Source: an uncultured Prevotella sp.
GTDB lineage: Bacteria; Bacteroidota; Bacteroidia; Bacteroidales; Bacteroidaceae
DNA length: 64,000 bases
Assembly (NCBI GenBank): GCA_900546575.1
Contig: URDM01000003.1
Coordinates: 6,918-70,917, forward strand
Direction of reading: 5' to 3'
Shown here: positions 23,110-32,399 of the stretch, piece after piece
Position numbering within the stretch: the first letter of the stretch is position 1
Layout: the number at the start of each line of letters is the position of its first letter
Translations under genes and position numbers: made by a program
The notes under the pieces: model-generated
Told to the model about the DNA's origin: nothing
The model's input: only the letters and a program-made list of their open reading frames with translations
Databases searched by the model: none

Positions 23110-23763
23110 CTATTTCTTTCTGTCAGGAGGGGTATTCCGTTTGTTGAAATAACGATAAAACGAGGTGTGGGCATAGGCAAGGAGTTCACGGTCGCCACGG
23201 CTGTCGCCGTATGCTACAATGTCGCATTTCAACCGGCTTTCGCCTATTATCGGGAACTCAGCCATAACGCGTCGCAACTTCTCGTAGCCGTAGCAGTTGA
23301 ACGTAAGGAACCGTCCGGTGAGCCGTCCGTCGTCGTCCACCTCAATCTTTGTGCCTATCACACGAAAATCGGAGTCGCTATCCACACGCAGTTCGTCGAA
23401 GAACGGAATCACCCAGTTCTCGATGCTGGCAGTGACTATTGCTATAGTCTGGTTCCATAGGAACAGTTCGTCGAGCTTCTTGTAAGCGTCCGGACGGATA
23501 AGATACTTGTTGTCGGCAGCGAAACGACGGCATAGGTCGTCGAATTCGGTGAGCTTCATTCCACGGAAAAACCACGAGAATATCTGCTGCTTTACACGCC
23601 AGTTGGCATACAGATGCAGTTTCATAAGCAGGATGAGCGGACTGAACAGCGCAAACCCCAACAGGAAGCGCCGCTTGCCGCAAGCGTAGCGTATGAAACA
23701 CAGCATAGTGTCGGCGGAAGTAATGGTTCCGTCGAAATCGAACAGGAAAAATCGGGGTGTCAT
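23110..23763 (-). CDS. HAD-superfamily phosphatase (HAD-IB, PSPase-like)
   Basis: This 217-residue enzyme has motif I LFDFDGTIT (Asp9 nucleophile, Asp11 acid), motif II as AIVTAS, a Lys in the YEKLRRV region and motif III AYGDSRGDRELL. The cap is alpha-helical (C1), as in HAD-IB hydrolases such as phosphoserine phosphatase. The ATG at 23763 overlaps the UbiA stop as ATGA, so the two are translationally coupled; an upstream in-frame start at 23799 is rejected for that reason. Because of that coupling I infer that it removes the 5-phosphate from polyprenyl-phosphoryl-5-phosphoribose, the step done by a PAP2-like protein in mycobacteria. Confidence 0.88.
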   Translation of the reverse strand: MTPRFFLFDFDGTITSADTMLCFIRYACGKRRFLLGFALFSPLILLMKLHLYANWRVKQQIFSWFFRGMKLTEFDDLCRRFAADNKYLIRPDAYKKLDELFLWNQTIAIVTASIENWVIPFFDELRVDSDSDFRVIGTKIEVDDDGRLTGRFLTFNCYGYEKLRRVMAEFPIIGESRLKCDIVAYGDSRGDRELLAYAHTSFYRYFNKRNTPPDRKK

Positions 23764-24644
23764 ATCACGTATATCATTAGGAGGAACGACAATATCCACG
23801 CCACTACGATAATCTGCGAGAAGTGGTCGTGAAGGATTATCTTGGTCGGGTCGCCGCTCTTCTCGTCAACCACGGCTATCTGTATGTAGCGCAGCAGACC
23901 CAGCAGTACGAAGACGAACGTGAGGTATAGGTAGGGCGTATCAAAACGCTCGCTCACCTCGGGCGACACGCAGTACATGATGTAGCACACGAGCGTCACG
24001 GAGGCGGTGATGGTTATGGCCTGGTTGATGAACGTGAGATTGTAGCGCACGGTGTTCTTGCGTGGTGCCTCACCGGTGGAGTTCATGCGCAATACGTCAT
24101 CGCGTCGCTTGGCAAACGACATGAACAGCGTGAGCAGGAAGGTCATTATGACTATCCAATTGCTCAGAGCCAGCTCGCAGGCAAAGCCTCCCGCCAGTAT
24201 GCGCAGCACAAATCCGAAAGCCACGATGCACACGTCGAGTATGGCAAACTGCTTGAGCTTGGAGCAATAAGCGAGGTTGAGCACATAGTAGAACACGATG
24301 ACTGCCATGACCTGACTCATCACTTCGGGCGGCAGCAGGAGCAATATGCCCATGCCGAGACAGAACGTCAGCGTCATGAGTATATAACCCAGGCGTATGC
24401 TAACTTCGCCCGATGCTATGGGACGCAGGCACTTCACGGGATGATGGCGGTCGGCATCTACATCGACAATGTCGTTGTAGCAGTATATGGACGATGCAAC
24501 CAGACTGAAGGCGAAGAACGTCAGCACGGCAAGCCACACGCTATGCAGGTCGAACAGTTCGCCGCCGAAAAACATTGGGATAAAGACGAACATGTTCTTT
24601 ATCCATTGCTTGGGGCGCGTTAGGCGCAGGATGCTCTTTATCAT
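23760..24644 (-). CDS. UbiA-family decaprenyl-phosphate phosphoribosyltransferase-like enzyme
   Basis: This 294-residue protein has about nine membrane spans. The first Asp-rich motif is YNDIVDVDADRHHPVK (about 56-71), followed by RPIASGE. The second region has YCSKLKQFAILDVCIVAFGF then VLRILAGG. This combination is close to Rv3806c-type enzymes, which join phosphoribosyl pyrophosphate to a polyprenyl phosphate. It differs from quinone or heme prenyltransferases, which transfer the prenyl chain to an aromatic ring. The product would be the membrane-bound pentose donor for cell-surface glycan. It is coupled to the HAD gene (4-bp overlap) and lies 70 bp after an acyltransferase gene. Confidence 0.85.
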   Translation of the reverse strand: MIKSILRLTRPKQWIKNMFVFIPMFFGGELFDLHSVWLAVLTFFAFSLVASSIYCYNDIVDVDADRHHPVKCLRPIASGEVSIRLGYILMTLTFCLGMGILLLLPPEVMSQVMAVIVFYYVLNLAYCSKLKQFAILDVCIVAFGFVLRILAGGFACELALSNWIVIMTFLLTLFMSFAKRRDDVLRMNSTGEAPRKNTVRYNLTFINQAITITASVTLVCYIMYCVSPEVSERFDTPYLYLTFVFVLLGLLRYIQIAVVDEKSGDPTKIILHDHFSQIIVVAWILSFLLMIYVI

Positions 24645-24714
24645 ATATCTTAATTTTTTAATTTGTTTGTCTATAAGAGTGACTGTTGTTGGCTATAGGC
24701 GTGACTGCCAGTAT

Positions 24715-25710
24715 CTATAACCGTGCCGTCACCAGTCCTATGAGTCGCTGCAGGAGCCATGCTATGGGCAGCGTTATGGCTACGGTGACGAGGAAGGTGA
24801 GCCAATAGCCCAGATGATAGGGCTGCACATACACCAGCACGAAGTGGATATGTATGAGATAAGCTTCCAGACTCAAGGCTCCTACGAACCGGAACGAGCG
24901 GTTGACCCATTGCGGCGTACGACGGAAGATGCGGTTCATCACCAGTACTGTACACACCGTGAAGGGTATGTAGAGCATACGCTCTACGAAGAGGGGGAAA
25001 TGTCCGTGGCGCACTTGCTCCAGATAGAGACACGTGCCGAACGTCATGAGGAACGTGATGAGCAGCAGCCACACGGCTTCACCAGGCAACTGCCTGCGCG
25101 TACGAACCATTTCGCCGAAGTTGATGCCTATAAAGAAAATGGGCACACGGCTCCAGAATATCTCTATATGGCCCACAGCATGGTGTATGGGCAGCACCCA
25201 TTGCACCATAACACACCATATCACCATCAGCAACGGCAACCATCGGTAGACGGGACGGCTCTGCACGAGCCGCATATACCACGGTGCCACAAGGTAAAGT
25301 ACCATTATTGCGGGCACATACCAGAACGTCAGCTCGTCGTGAAGCCAGAAATCCCAGTTGATAGTGATGTCGCCTATGAGGTCGACTATGCTATGCGAGA
25401 AGCGGCGCGCACCGAGATAGTCGGGCAGATAGAACGCCGTGGCAACGACAATCCATGTCGGCACGATGCGCAAGAGGCGACGACGGTAGAACCGAAGTAC
25501 GTCGGGCGTCTTCACCCACGAGAACCACAGCCCCACTCCACTTAAAAAGAGGAATATGTCGACACCCACATTGCCACACCGGCGCAATCCGTAGAACGGG
25601 TCGCCACGGTCGAGTGCAACGTGAAAGAGTATGACGAAGAGCATCGCGGCTCCCATCTGCTCAGCGCGAAAGCGTGATATGTTGGCTAATTCAATGCTTG
25701 GTATCTTCAT
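24715..25710 (-). CDS. Acyltransferase 3 family membrane protein (OatA/WecH-like)
   Basis: This 331-residue protein has about ten membrane spans. The N-terminal region has the His of VILFHVALDRG and the RRCGNVGVDIFLFLSGVGLWFS block, both family hallmarks (His and the GVxxFFxxSG-like motif), followed by the FYRRRLLRIVPTW helix. These enzymes move an acetyl or other acyl group across the membrane onto glycans. The start overlaps the stop of the paralogous gene upstream by 20 bp, so translation is likely coupled. The acceptor is unknown. Confidence 0.88.
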   Translation of the reverse strand: MKIPSIELANISRFRAEQMGAAMLFVILFHVALDRGDPFYGLRRCGNVGVDIFLFLSGVGLWFSWVKTPDVLRFYRRRLLRIVPTWIVVATAFYLPDYLGARRFSHSIVDLIGDITINWDFWLHDELTFWYVPAIMVLYLVAPWYMRLVQSRPVYRWLPLLMVIWCVMVQWVLPIHHAVGHIEIFWSRVPIFFIGINFGEMVRTRRQLPGEAVWLLLITFLMTFGTCLYLEQVRHGHFPLFVERMLYIPFTVCTVLVMNRIFRRTPQWVNRSFRFVGALSLEAYLIHIHFVLVYVQPYHLGYWLTFLVTVAITLPIAWLLQRLIGLVTARL

Positions 25711-26737
25711 TGCGCAACTTGAAGTTATGATAGAACCACGCCAATGCTACTGACGCAACTATATACAGCAGCAAGCCGGTATATACGTCGCCGTGGCGCG
25801 ATATGGGTATGAATATCTTGCGGGTGATGGGGTGAAGCACAAAGAGGGCGGCTGATATGCCTCCCATCCAGGCTATCCACTTGTTGATTTTGGCTGGCGT
25901 CAGCTTGGCTATTCCTACCGATGCGGAGCACACGAAGAGCGGTGCCCACAACCACAACTGGAAGTTGAAGCTGAAGAAGAATACGAGTACAACGCTTATT
26001 ATGGTCTGCGTCACCCAGAAGGCGTGGCTCATCGGCTTGCCATGACGGGCATAGAGCAGTCCGGCACAGAACGGAAGCACACCGCCCATGAAGTTGTAAC
26101 GCACGCGGTTGAGGGTGTCGCCCTCGGGATCGCAGAACGCCTGCATTGCCCAACATGCCACAATCAGCAGCAAAGGGAAGATGTCGCCCTTGCGCCAAAG
26201 CAGCAGACGATAGACTATGTAGAGCTGCATCATGAGTCCGAAGAACCAATATGGTCCGGGCCAGATGACGTGATCGGGGTCGGGCATCATATTGTTGAAC
26301 ATGAACAACTGACCGAGTATGTCCATCACGTGATAGTTGTGACGGCCCGGAGTGATGGCGTCTACCATTGTGAAGATGACGAATCCTACTATCATCATCT
26401 TGAAAAGCTTCGCGTAATGGTGGCCTACGAAGGGCAGGAAGGCGGTCTGCTTGGCTGACGGTTTGCGTCCGCCACGGTTCTCATACTTCATCACGAGTCC
26501 GTAGGCGGAGAGAAAGAGGAAGACGGGCACGCCGTAATGGCCGAAGAACGAGAGCAGATGGACAGGCAGATTCCAGTCGGGCGACATAATTGCCTGAATG
26601 AGCTGCGAACTCTTCGATATAGTGAACGTGTATTCGTTCTCCTTCACGGCAAAGCCAAGCCAGTGGCAATAGTTGTGAAGGAAAATCCCTATGATGGCGA
26701 GTCCACGCAATGCGGAACATTCTGTACGAGTGAGCAT
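25691..26737 (-). CDS. Acyltransferase 3 family membrane protein, first of a tandem pair
   Basis: This 348-residue protein has about ten spans. It opens with TRTECSALRGLAIIGIFLHN, carrying the family Arg/Glu-to-His start (His at about 21). It continues with GHYGVPVFLFLSAYGLVMKY and the HHYAKLFKMM helix. The tandem with the following paralogue suggests two acylation positions or two acyl donors on the same glycan. It has no SGNH domain. The 5' side is a heptamer-repeat region rather than a normal promoter. It may be the first gene of the transcript that runs to the GT4 gene. Confidence 0.87.
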   Translation of the reverse strand: MLTRTECSALRGLAIIGIFLHNYCHWLGFAVKENEYTFTISKSSQLIQAIMSPDWNLPVHLLSFFGHYGVPVFLFLSAYGLVMKYENRGGRKPSAKQTAFLPFVGHHYAKLFKMMIVGFVIFTMVDAITPGRHNYHVMDILGQLFMFNNMMPDPDHVIWPGPYWFFGLMMQLYIVYRLLLWRKGDIFPLLLIVACWAMQAFCDPEGDTLNRVRYNFMGGVLPFCAGLLYARHGKPMSHAFWVTQTIISVVLVFFFSFNFQLWLWAPLFVCSASVGIAKLTPAKINKWIAWMGGISAALFVLHPITRKIFIPISRHGDVYTGLLLYIVASVALAWFYHNFKLRNEDTKH

Positions 26738-26744
26738 ATTGTTG

Positions 26745-26967
26745 AATTACGAATTAGGAGTTACGAGTTAAGAGTTATTCTATTTATGAATTACGAATTA
26801 GGAGTTACGAGTTAAGAGTTATTCTATTTATGAGTTACGAATTATGAGTTACGAATTACGAGTTATTCTATTTAGGAATTACGAGTTTGGAATTGTGAAT
26901 TACGAAATTCTTAATTCTTAATTCGTAATCGGCACAGCCGACAAATTCCTAATTCCTAACTCCTAAT
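26745..26967. repeat. 44-bp tandem repeat of heptamer words, with inverted arm and GC core
   Basis: A 44-bp unit built from heptamers (GAATTAC, GAATTAG, GAGTTAC, GAGTTAA) is repeated three times (26745, 26789, 26833). It is followed by a partly inverted arm (CTTAATTCTTAATTCG) and the core CGGCACAGCCG. It fills the 232-bp gap between the acyltransferase and phosphoethanolamine-transferase-like genes; I see no classical promoter there. Confidence 0.75.
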
Positions 26968-26969
26968 TC

Positions 26970-28799
26970 CTAATTCAACTTGTCGTAATCGGCTGAATTC
27001 TTGAGTATTCGCGGACGTGATTCATCGTAGTGGGGCGACAGCAAATTGAGCCGTTCCCGATATTCGGGACATGATATTCCGGCAAGATAGAGTAGCATGT
27101 GGGGCAACGCGTCGGTCATATAACGACGATTGCGCGACGACATTATCTCCCGGAATATTTCCGGACGGCGGCGTATGTACTTGCGCGAACACCATATCCA
27201 CATAGGTATATCAAATTCGGCGTGAGCCAGACGGGCGTCTACCTTAGCTGAGTGCATGCGACAGAAGAAGTGCATATCGCCCTCATAACACTCCTCGCCG
27301 TGGTCGGGAACGTAGATGACGATGGCGTCGTCGTTCTCAAACTTCTTCACTATCTCGGTCACGACTGAGTCGTTGTAGAGTATGGCATTGTCGTAGTCGG
27401 CGAGTATCTGGCGCTCGCGGGCGTTGAGATTGGGCTTCAGTTCCTTGTAATCGTCACCGTGGAAGTGCTTGCGATTTCTCGGTGAGCGCTGGCGATACGC
27501 CACATGCTGACCCAAAAGGTGGAAAATGATGAGGTTGTTGTCGCCGTTCTGACCCTTAAGTTCGTCGTAATCCTTGAGCAGATCTTCGTCAAACTCGTGC
27601 AACTTGGTGTTGCGGGTGTCGAACTGTGCCGCACTCAGCTTCGGATTGTTCAAGAAGAATCCGCCACTGAAGTCGTACACCGCCTCACCGGCTTTCGGTA
27701 GGAACTGGTTTGTGATGAATGTGACATGATAACCTGCCTTGCGGAACACGGCAGGGAACAACGGATAGTCGCACCACTCGCCCTTGTCGCCTACAGTATA
27801 GAGCGAGAAGATGTGCTTGAAGACGAAGCTCGTGAGGTTCCAGGGGCTTACTACGTCGGTATATTTCACAAGTCTGCCCTGCTTCTCGAGCTTCTGCTGG
27901 CGTGGCGTTGTAGGCATGCAGTAGCCATACTGTGCCGAGTGGTGGCGGTTGTAGCTCTCGCCTATGATGAGAACTATGTTTGGCGAGCGGAACGAACATG
28001 AATCCACGCGCGCCTTATCTACCCTCGCTACAAGGCGGTCAACCTGCTTTGCAGTGAGCGTATTGGCGTAGATACTGAATACCAGACGGTAAATAGGTTG
28101 GTAAAGGTTGGCTTTGTCCTTCTCGGTGAGCGTATGCTCCACTTCGCCGATTGTACGGCCCGACATCAACTTGACGAAGGCTGCCTTGTTGTGGGCGCTA
28201 TCTTGTATTGAAACTACAAGCAATATGAGTACTGCCAACTGACTAACGAAGCGCACTCGTTTAAGCATCAGCCCGAAACGGTCGAGCAACGACCTGAACA
28301 AACGACACCAGTTCTTCGGTACGAAGTGAGGAAAGCGCAACTGCAACGCTACAAGCAGATGTATGAACATAAGCAACACCACCCATCCCACGTTGCTGAA
28401 CAATATGTCGGGCGACACACATGAGCGCAAGAACTCGCCTGCTTCGCGCGAGTCAGTTTCGCCTACGAGGAGCAGCATGGTTGGGGTGAGCGACGAATGG
28501 AACTTGACAAAGCAATAGACGTCGACCAACGCTACCACATACAATATAAAATAGAATATGCCACGCACCCATGGGCGCACACGACGGGGCAGCAACGTGA
28601 GCACCAAGGCAAGCACATAGACATCGAGAAAGAGTTCGGGAAACAGATTTTCATAGAGATGTGCTCCACGAACATCGGGCAATGTCGCCCAGGCACATAT
28701 ACATCCAAGGACATACATGAACACGAAAAACGGGGCATTGCAACGCAGCGGTTCGGACACAAGAGCCACGAATCGGCGCATCATTTGTAAGTATCTCAT
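26970..28799 (-). CDS. Phosphoethanolamine transferase-like membrane enzyme (alkaline-phosphatase/sulfatase fold)
   Basis: This 609-residue protein has five N-terminal membrane spans (within about 22-200), then a periplasmic catalytic domain. SPNIVLIIGESYNRHHSAQYG brings the metal-binding Glu281. VVSPWNLTSFVFKHIFS holds the nucleophile candidate Thr323, and VIYVPDHGEECYEG supplies the Asp-His pair. This is the plan of EptA/EptC/OpgE enzymes, which move phosphoethanolamine from phosphatidylethanolamine to lipid A or glycans. The neighbouring acyltransferases and glycan genes fit lipid A or O-glycan decoration. A change in lipid A charge and polymyxin resistance would be an extrapolation. Confidence 0.87.
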   Translation of the reverse strand: MRYLQMMRRFVALVSEPLRCNAPFFVFMYVLGCICAWATLPDVRGAHLYENLFPELFLDVYVLALVLTLLPRRVRPWVRGIFYFILYVVALVDVYCFVKFHSSLTPTMLLLVGETDSREAGEFLRSCVSPDILFSNVGWVVLLMFIHLLVALQLRFPHFVPKNWCRLFRSLLDRFGLMLKRVRFVSQLAVLILLVVSIQDSAHNKAAFVKLMSGRTIGEVEHTLTEKDKANLYQPIYRLVFSIYANTLTAKQVDRLVARVDKARVDSCSFRSPNIVLIIGESYNRHHSAQYGYCMPTTPRQQKLEKQGRLVKYTDVVSPWNLTSFVFKHIFSLYTVGDKGEWCDYPLFPAVFRKAGYHVTFITNQFLPKAGEAVYDFSGGFFLNNPKLSAAQFDTRNTKLHEFDEDLLKDYDELKGQNGDNNLIIFHLLGQHVAYRQRSPRNRKHFHGDDYKELKPNLNARERQILADYDNAILYNDSVVTEIVKKFENDDAIVIYVPDHGEECYEGDMHFFCRMHSAKVDARLAHAEFDIPMWIWCSRKYIRRRPEIFREIMSSRNRRYMTDALPHMLLYLAGISCPEYRERLNLLSPHYDESRPRILKNSADYDKLN

Positions 28800-28884
28800 T
28801 CGAATGTTGATTTATTTTACGCAAATTTACATATCTTTTTTCAATTATGGAGCGTTAACCAACCTTTAATAAAGCTACGGGGCA

Positions 28885-28916
28885 TAAAAAAAGGTGCCTT
28901 CCTTGCGGAAAGCACC
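28885..28916 (-). terminator. Terminator after the OmpA-like gene
   Basis: A 10-bp stem with one mismatch (GGTGCTTTCC with GGAAGGCACC, loop GCAA) is followed on the minus strand by a run of eight T. Confidence 0.8.
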
Positions 28917-28967
28917 CATATTGTTTGTTTTTTTACGATTACCTATGCAATCGCCAAGCGTTGCTGA

Positions 28968-30113
28968 TTAGTCAGCGAGCTTAACAGTAGCACGACGGTT
29001 GTAAGAAACCGGTGAGAGGTCCTTAACACCACCCTTGCCTTCTGTAGAGATATTGTCGCGGCTAACACCCATCTTAACGAGCTCGTTAGCTACGGTCTCA
29101 GCACGACGCTCAGAGAGCTTCTGGTTGTAAGCTGCAGAACCTGTAGCGCTGTCAGCATAACCTGTTACAACGAGGTTAGAGTTGTTCTCCTTAGCGAATT
29201 CAGCGAGTGACTTGATGTTAACGAGGTCCTTGCGTGAAGCTACAGTAGCCTTGTTGATGTTGAAGAATACAGACATCGGAGTGTTGCTGTAGTTCTTAGC
29301 AACAGGAGCCGACTCATCCTTCTTCTGAGCGAGGAGGTTCTTCAGGCGAGCGTTCTCAGCGTTAGCGTCGTTGAGCTGTGCGTTGAGGGCGTCGATCTGG
29401 CTCTGTGAGAGGGCCTTGATAGCGTCTACGTCAGGAGTCTTGTCCCAAGTAGCCTTGCCAAGGTTGAATGTAAGACCAACTTCAGCGTAGAACTTGTTGT
29501 CGTGGCTATCCCAAACGCGGCCACCTTCGATGTTGCTGTATGAAACGCCGTCGAAGTCGCTCTCAGCAAAGTTCCAGCCGAGCTCGAGATTGATACCTAC
29601 GTGCTTGCTTACGCGGAATGTGTTGAGGATACCTGCAGAGAGGTTCATAGAATAGCAGTTGGCGTCGCAGTTACGGTTGATACCAGCACCTACGAAAGGA
29701 ACGAAGTTCCAAACGCGTGTCGGGTTGTAGCCGTAGAGCATGTTGCTGAGGTTGAAGAGAACGTTCTCGTTGAGTGTCCAAGTCTTGTTAGAGTGCTTGT
29801 TCTCGTCTACTACAGTGCGGCCCCAAACGCCAGAGAACTTAGTGCGAAGACCAAGACCCGGTGTAAACCACTTACCGATAGCCAATGAGAAGCCCGGAGT
29901 AGCGCGGAAGCTCTTGAACGGACTACGTGCAAGACCCTGTCCATGCTCTTCGTTTGAGTAGAATGCGTTCCAATCAGCACCTACCTGAATAAACCAGTTG
30001 CTCCAGAATGAGTTTGTTGCAACGCTGTACTTCTGTACAGGATCTGTTGTCTCCTGAGCCATTGAGCCCATTGTGAGACCACACATTGCCAAAACAATAA
30101 ATAACTTTTTCAT
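28968..30113 (-). CDS. OmpA-family outer-membrane protein
   Basis: This 381-residue protein has a signal peptide (cut after MAQ, about residue 20). An eight-strand-type beta-barrel region spans about 30-230. A short coiled coil follows at about 240-270 with SQSQIDALNAQLNDANAENA then RLKNLLAQ. A C-terminal OmpA domain (about 280-381) has VTGYADSATGSAAYNQKLSE and RRAETVANEL. The Asp of GYAD and the Arg of SERRA are the residues that hold diaminopimelate of peptidoglycan. It tethers outer membrane to cell wall and is usually very abundant. TAACTTTG lies about 90 bp upstream of the start. Confidence 0.95.
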   Translation of the reverse strand: MKKLFIVLAMCGLTMGSMAQETTDPVQKYSVATNSFWSNWFIQVGADWNAFYSNEEHGQGLARSPFKSFRATPGFSLAIGKWFTPGLGLRTKFSGVWGRTVVDENKHSNKTWTLNENVLFNLSNMLYGYNPTRVWNFVPFVGAGINRNCDANCYSMNLSAGILNTFRVSKHVGINLELGWNFAESDFDGVSYSNIEGGRVWDSHDNKFYAEVGLTFNLGKATWDKTPDVDAIKALSQSQIDALNAQLNDANAENARLKNLLAQKKDESAPVAKNYSNTPMSVFFNINKATVASRKDLVNIKSLAEFAKENNSNLVVTGYADSATGSAAYNQKLSERRAETVANELVKMGVSRDNISTEGKGGVKDLSPVSYNRRATVKLAD

Positions 30114-30199
30114 AACCTTTATTATTTAACAATCAAATTATATACCTATTTTTCCTATTGAAATTTAGCTAAAGGGCATTATACCCCCTTATTTTTCGG

Positions 30200-30207
30200 C
30201 AAAGTTA
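30200..30207 (-). promoter_or_regulatory. -7 box of the OmpA-like gene
   Basis: TAACTTTG on the minus strand; predicted leader about 80 nt. The -33 element is not clear. Confidence 0.6.
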
Positions 30208-30389
30208 CTAATAAAAACTAAATAACCGCACTATTTTGACAAAAATATTGTCATTATGGCTAAAAAAGATAAATAACGAACAGTTTAGCTGAAGTTTTTA
30301 TCTGATTGTATGTTAATATTTTATGCCATTGGGTATGTTTTGTGTCATTATGCTTGTCAATATTTCTTATGGTTTTTGCCGATTATGGC

Positions 30390-32348
30390 CTATCCGAGCA
30401 TGCGCTGTATTTCGGTCTGCTTCAGAATGGAGAGTATCTTGCTGCCGTCGGGGGCGTAATTGAAGTTGGAGCATGCAAAGAGGTCGTTGACGATGTTCTC
30501 CATCTCGTCGTTGCCGAGTACCTGTCCGTATGCCACGGCTGCACTTCGCGCCAGACACAAGGCTACGGTGTGCGTGGCATGGTCGAGCGCCGAGCTGGTA
30601 TTGTCGGCTGCCGAGGCCACGATATCCTGCACGAGCGAGACGTAGTCAAGTCCGTCCAATCCCGATGGTACGCCACATATGGAGTACACTCCGCCTCCAA
30701 GCTCGCTCATGTCGAAGCCTGCCGACTTCAGATCGGGCAACAGCTGCTGCATGACCACGTCTTCCGACTGGGCGAACTGTACCGTTTCGGGAAACATCAG
30801 CTTCTGTGTGGCTGACTTGTGGGCATTGATCTGCCCGGTATATCGCTCGTAGAGTATGCGCATGTGGGCACGATGCTGGTCTATAATCATGAGTCCCGAC
30901 TTCACGGCGGTCATTATGTACTGTCCCTTATATTGATAATGTACGGGCGACTTGTCCTCGATGGGCGACGACGACGGCGACGACGGTTCGTCTGTAGCGG
31001 TCATTCGGGATGCTATCGGGATTGGTTCGGGATTCGGAGCGACGCTGGCTGCCGATGCAACGGGCTGCAGGTCGGGTATGTCGGGCATCGTATCGGTGAT
31101 GCTGCGATTGGCTTTTGAGCCTAATATCATGTCGTTGCCGCCGTCGAAAAGCGATGTCTGGCGCTGGTGCGAAGAGCCGGTTTCGAGTCCTTCGAACATG
31201 CTTTCCCACTCTGATGGAGCCGAACGTCGTGGCGATGGCTCGTTGAAAGGATTGTACGACGGATTGTACTGCAACTTGGGCGCACGCACTTCGTCGACGG
31301 TTCCGAGTGCCGGTATGTCGGGCTGGCCCTCGGTGTCGAACTCAATGGCTGTCACATCGCTGAACATTCCGACTGCATCCTTCACGGCAGCGGCAAGTAT
31401 CTGCCATATAGTAGGCTCGTTCTCAAACTTTATCTCGGTCTTCGTGGGGTGTATGTTTACGTCGATGTCTTCTGGCTTGACCGTAAAGTAGATGAAATAG
31501 GGCACCTGGTCGCCTTCGGGCACGAGTCGTTCGTAGGCTGTCATCACCGCCTTGTGAAAGTAGGGATGCTTCATGTAGCGGCCGTTGACGAAGAAATACT
31601 GGCGCGCCCCCTTGCGTCGTGCCGACTCGGGTTTTCCGATAAATCCCGTAAGCTTGCACATTGTGGTGTCAATATCTATGGGCAGGAGGTGCTGGTTGAT
31701 TTTCTTGCCGAACACGTCGACTATGCGCTGGCGCAAGCCTGAGGCCTTGAGGTTGTAGAGCTCGTTGTCGTTGTTGTAGAGCGAGAACGCCACATCGGGA
31801 TTGACGAGGGCTATACGCTCGAAGGCTGTGACGATATTGTTGAGCTCGGTGGCGTTCGACTTGAGGAACTTGCGCCTCACGGGAACGTTGTAGAAGAGGT
31901 TTTCGATGAGGAAATTGCTGCCTACGGCACACGAACACGCCTCCTGCGAGACAAAACGCGACCCAGCCAGCGACAACTGGGTGCCCAGGTCGTCGTCGGC
32001 CATGCGTGTCTTGAGCGTAACCTGTGCCACAGCCGCTATCGAAGCGAGCGCCTCGCCGCGAAATCCCATCGTATGCAGATTGAAGAGGTCGTCGGCCTTG
32101 CGTATCTTGCTTGTGGCATGGCGCTCGAACGAGAGTCGGGCGTCGGTCTCGGACATGCCCTTGCCGTTGTCGATAACCTGTATTGAGGTGCGTCCGGAGT
32201 CAACGCACACCACCTGGATGGACGTAGCTCCGGCATCGATAGAGTTTTCGACGAGTTCCTTAATGACGCTTGCGGGACGCTGTATCACCTCGCCTGCCGC
32301 AATCTGATTTGCCACCGAATCTGGCAACAGTTGTATTATATCGCTCAT
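30390..32348 (-). CDS. mutL: DNA mismatch repair protein MutL
   Basis: This 652-residue GHKL ATPase couples MutS to strand removal. The N-terminal half has QIAAGEVIQRPASVIKELVE, SIDAGAT, DNGKGM and HTMGFRGEALASIA, the ATP-site motifs. A long variable linker (about 340-470) is Pro/Ser rich. The C-terminal dimerisation domain keeps IIDQHRAHMRILYE (about 488-501). However, the Glu of the usual nuclease motif DQHA(x)2E(x)4E is replaced by Met496, and the final CPHGRP motif is replaced by APDGSK (about 632-637). So this MutL probably has no endonuclease activity of its own. A full-consensus promoter lies 50 bp upstream of the start codon. Confidence 0.96.
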   Translation of the reverse strand: MSDIIQLLPDSVANQIAAGEVIQRPASVIKELVENSIDAGATSIQVVCVDSGRTSIQVIDNGKGMSETDARLSFERHATSKIRKADDLFNLHTMGFRGEALASIAAVAQVTLKTRMADDDLGTQLSLAGSRFVSQEACSCAVGSNFLIENLFYNVPVRRKFLKSNATELNNIVTAFERIALVNPDVAFSLYNNDNELYNLKASGLRQRIVDVFGKKINQHLLPIDIDTTMCKLTGFIGKPESARRKGARQYFFVNGRYMKHPYFHKAVMTAYERLVPEGDQVPYFIYFTVKPEDIDVNIHPTKTEIKFENEPTIWQILAAAVKDAVGMFSDVTAIEFDTEGQPDIPALGTVDEVRAPKLQYNPSYNPFNEPSPRRSAPSEWESMFEGLETGSSHQRQTSLFDGGNDMILGSKANRSITDTMPDIPDLQPVASAASVAPNPEPIPIASRMTATDEPSSPSSSPIEDKSPVHYQYKGQYIMTAVKSGLMIIDQHRAHMRILYERYTGQINAHKSATQKLMFPETVQFAQSEDVVMQQLLPDLKSAGFDMSELGGGVYSICGVPSGLDGLDYVSLVQDIVASAADNTSSALDHATHTVALCLARSAAVAYGQVLGNDEMENIVNDLFACSNFNYAPDGSKILSILKQTEIQRMLG

Positions 32349-32399
32349 AGGTTTTACGTGTTGTGTGCTATTATTGCAACTGAATCTTTACTTTAGTTG

